NCBI RefSeq assembly: GCF_020404745.1
Contig: NZ_JAIZAP010000009.1
Span: forward strand, 62,001-126,000
Direction of reading: 5' to 3'
DNA length: 64,000 nucleotides
Source of the DNA: Aquibacillus saliphilus
GTDB lineage: Bacteria > Bacillota > Bacilli > Bacillales > Amphibacillaceae
Every line of letters begins with the position of its first letter. Positions within the stretch are counted from its first letter, which is position 1. A program made the translations under genes and the position numbers. Below, piece by piece: positions 62,554 to 64,000 of the stretch. The notes under the pieces are model-generated. The model did no database searches, was not told the DNA's origin, and was given only the letters and a program-made list of their open reading frames with translations.

Positions 62554-63171
62554 ATGGATAGTATTATTTTTGACTTAGATGGTACCTTGTGGGACTCCAG
62601 AGATACGGTGGTTCTTGCCTGGAATAACGTATTGAACAAATATAAAGTTAACAAAGAAATAACGAGTGATGATTTAAAGCAAACCATGGGGTTACCAGTT
62701 GAAGAGGTCAGCAAACTATTGTTACCTGATGTAGATAAGGAAGTAGCAGAAAAAGTATTAGATGAAAGTTGTGAAGTTGAAAACGGTTATTTAAGTAAAC
62801 AAGGTGGGCTTTTATATGACGATGTCGAGGACGTATTAACTACTTTATCACAACATTATAAGCTTTATATTGTAAGTAATTGTCAAGACGGTTACATCGA
62901 AGCATTTTATCAGTATCATGGTTTAGGAAAGTATTTCTCTGATTATGAGAATCCTGGCAGAACGGGACTTCCAAAAGGAGATAATATTAAATTAATTATC
63001 GAAAGAAATCAGTTGATAAATCCTGTTTATGTTGGAGATACAAAAGGTGATCAACAGGCAGCGAAACATGCCGGAGTTCCTTTTGTTTATGCAAGGTATG
63101 GATTCGGTGAGGTAACTGGGCACGATCATGCTATTGATAGATTTGATGAACTTTTAGATATGTACATGTAA
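62554..63171 (+). CDS. HAD-superfamily hydrolase, phosphoglycolate-phosphatase-like
   Basis: This 205-residue cytosolic HAD protein has motif I FDLDGTLWDS (nucleophile Asp7, acid Asp9), a helical cap domain, motif II IVSNCQ, motif III Lys around GLPKGDN and motif IV VYVGDTKGDQQAA. It probably dephosphorylates a small sugar phosphate or phosphoglycolate. AAAGGAG precedes the ATG. It is a single gene convergent with the SDR gene at the window edge. Confidence 0.9.
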   Translation: MDSIIFDLDGTLWDSRDTVVLAWNNVLNKYKVNKEITSDDLKQTMGLPVEEVSKLLLPDVDKEVAEKVLDESCEVENGYLSKQGGLLYDDVEDVLTTLSQHYKLYIVSNCQDGYIEAFYQYHGLGKYFSDYENPGRTGLPKGDNIKLIIERNQLINPVYVGDTKGDQQAAKHAGVPFVYARYGFGEVTGHDHAIDRFDELLDMYM

Positions 63172-63258
63172 CGACGATTCTCATGAGAGCGGCTCTGTCC
63201 TAATACTAATTAAAGTAGGGTGTTCGTTACAACTGACCATCATTTAAAAAATAAAAGT

Positions 63259-63303
63259 GCCAGGTTCCTCATTTGAACAAAATGTTCGTACAAGGAATCT
63301 GGC
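63259..63303. terminator. Hairpin between convergent HAD and SDR genes
   Basis: 11-bp arms (63259-63269 with 63293-63303, one G-T wobble) enclose a second small stem GAAC-AAAAT-GTTC. It is positioned to terminate both genes. Confidence 0.55.
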
Positions 63304-63309
63304 GCAATA

Positions 63310-64000
63310 TTATTGAGCTGTTAATCCACCGTCAACGACAAACTCAGAACCAGTACTATAACTAGATTCATCAGAAGCAAGAAATAGTACGAGATTGGAA
63401 ACCTCTTCAGGCTTAGCAATTCTTCTATTAGGGATAGATTTTGCAAACTCCTGAATTTGTTCTTTGGCATCTCCTTGTGCAATCATTGGTGTTTCAATCA
63501 CACCTGGATGGACAGAATTAACACGGATATCATAATGAGCTAAGCCAAGAGCAGCAGCTTTACTCATTCCTCTAACTGCAAATTTAGAATCGGTATAGCC
63601 TATCGCGCCTCCCACTAAACCATTAATGGAAGAAATGTTAACAATCGAACCGCCATTTCCTTTTTTCATAGATGGAATCACGGTTTTCATACCAAGAAAT
63701 ACAGATACTTGATTAATATCGATAATTTTTCGATACTCTTGTTCCGAGATTTCTTCGATTGATTTGCTCATCGAAATACCAGCGTTATTTACTAATACAT
63801 TTACAAAACCAAAAGTATGTTCCGTCACAGCAACTGCTTCTTGCCAGTTTTCTGCTTTCGTGACATCAAGCTTGACAAATGTAGCATTCTCTCCAAGTTC
63901 TAAAGCTAAGGCTTGCCCTTCTTCTACTAGAATATCAGCAATCACTACTTTAGCACCCTCGTTCACAAATAAACGAGCATGAGAGGCTCCCATTCCTCTT
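63310..64000 (-). CDS. SDR-family dehydrogenase (partial, cut by window end)
   Basis: This is the C-terminal ~230 residues of a short-chain dehydrogenase. Visible are NVLVNNAGISM (NNAG), NISSINGLVGGAIGYTDSKF (Ser, then catalytic YxxxK), HPGVIETPM and the ending SYSTGSEFVVDGGLTAQ. The N-terminal TGxxxGMG cofactor loop is only partly inside the window (RGMGASHARL), so the start lies beyond 64000. It resembles 3-alpha/20-beta-hydroxysteroid dehydrogenase or glucose 1-dehydrogenase-like proteins; the substrate is not predictable. Confidence 0.9.
   Translation of the reverse strand, partial: RGMGASHARLFVNEGAKVVIADILVEEGQALALELGENATFVKLDVTKAENWQEAVAVTEHTFGFVNVLVNNAGISMSKSIEEISEQEYRKIIDINQVSVFLGMKTVIPSMKKGNGGSIVNISSINGLVGGAIGYTDSKFAVRGMSKAAALGLAHYDIRVNSVHPGVIETPMIAQGDAKEQIQEFAKSIPNRRIAKPEEVSNLVLFLASDESSYSTGSEFVVDGGLTAQ

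Overview
The window looks like the chromosome of a low-GC Gram-positive Bacillota, most likely a Bacillaceae. The evidence is AT-rich DNA, strong AGGAGG-type ribosome binding sites, frequent TTG and GTG starts, many lipoproteins with LxAC/LxGC lipoboxes, CcpA-type cre boxes and a LnrJKLMN-like antibiotic-response locus. The many acidic residues in exported proteins would fit an alkaliphile or halotolerant species, but that is only inference. No tRNA, rRNA, insertion sequence or CRISPR array was seen.

Layout. (1) 0.1-2.7 kb: a retron defence unit made of a phosphoribosyltransferase-like effector with a C-terminal winged-helix-like tail, a structured msr-msd RNA, and a retron reverse transcriptase. 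Long a1/a2 arms overlap the effector stop codon and the RT start codon. Three back-to-back hairpins follow. (2) 2.8-8.0 kb: mixed core-type genes (lipoprotein, DsbA/FrnE-like oxidoreductase, two YibE/F membrane proteins, a YhfK-like NAD(P)-binding protein, a spermidine-synthase-fold protein). (3) 8.2-13.7 kb: sensor kinase, LuxR-type regulator, ABC ATPase and two permeases in LnrJKLMN order, followed directly by a 41-bp tandem repeat of 14 full units. (4) 14.4-15.5 kb: two small membrane proteins of unknown role. (5) 15.8-22.7 kb: a CUT1 sugar importer without its own ATPase, divergent from a YesN/YesM-type two-component pair. (6) 22.8-32.3 kb: a XylFII-LytS-YesN-like sugar-sensing module followed by two sugar-binding lipoproteins, a double ATPase and a permease (xylose/multiple-monosaccharide type). 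(7) 32.6-36.8 kb: a DUF1232 protein, then an extracytoplasmic redox group (CuA-type cupredoxin lipoprotein, PQQ-dehydrogenase-like lipoprotein, third lipoprotein), followed by about 1 kb of gene-poor DNA. (8) 37.9-55.8 kb: a large catabolic cluster. It has an RraA-type aldolase, two tricarballylate-dehydrogenase-like flavoproteins, aldehyde dehydrogenase, beta-hydroxyacid dehydrogenase, a five-gene Liv-type importer, a metallo-beta-lactamase-fold lactonase, an iron-type alcohol dehydrogenase, two PrpF-family isomerases, a methylisocitrate-lyase-like enzyme and a LysR regulator. (9) 56.5-62.3 kb: a second XylFII-LytS-YesN-like module in front of a XylE-like sugar/proton symporter. (10) 62.5-64 kb: a HAD phosphatase and a partial SDR dehydrogenase.

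How the parts fit. The two paralogous sensor modules probably control an ABC route and a symporter route for the same or related pentoses, and cre-like boxes suggest carbon catabolite control of both. The 37.9-55.8 kb cluster reads as a complete uptake, oxidation, isomerisation and C-C cleavage route for an unidentified branched di- or tricarboxylic acid. The most notable novel candidates are this pathway, the retron with its overlapping RNA and coding signals, and the quinoprotein/CuA lipoprotein group.
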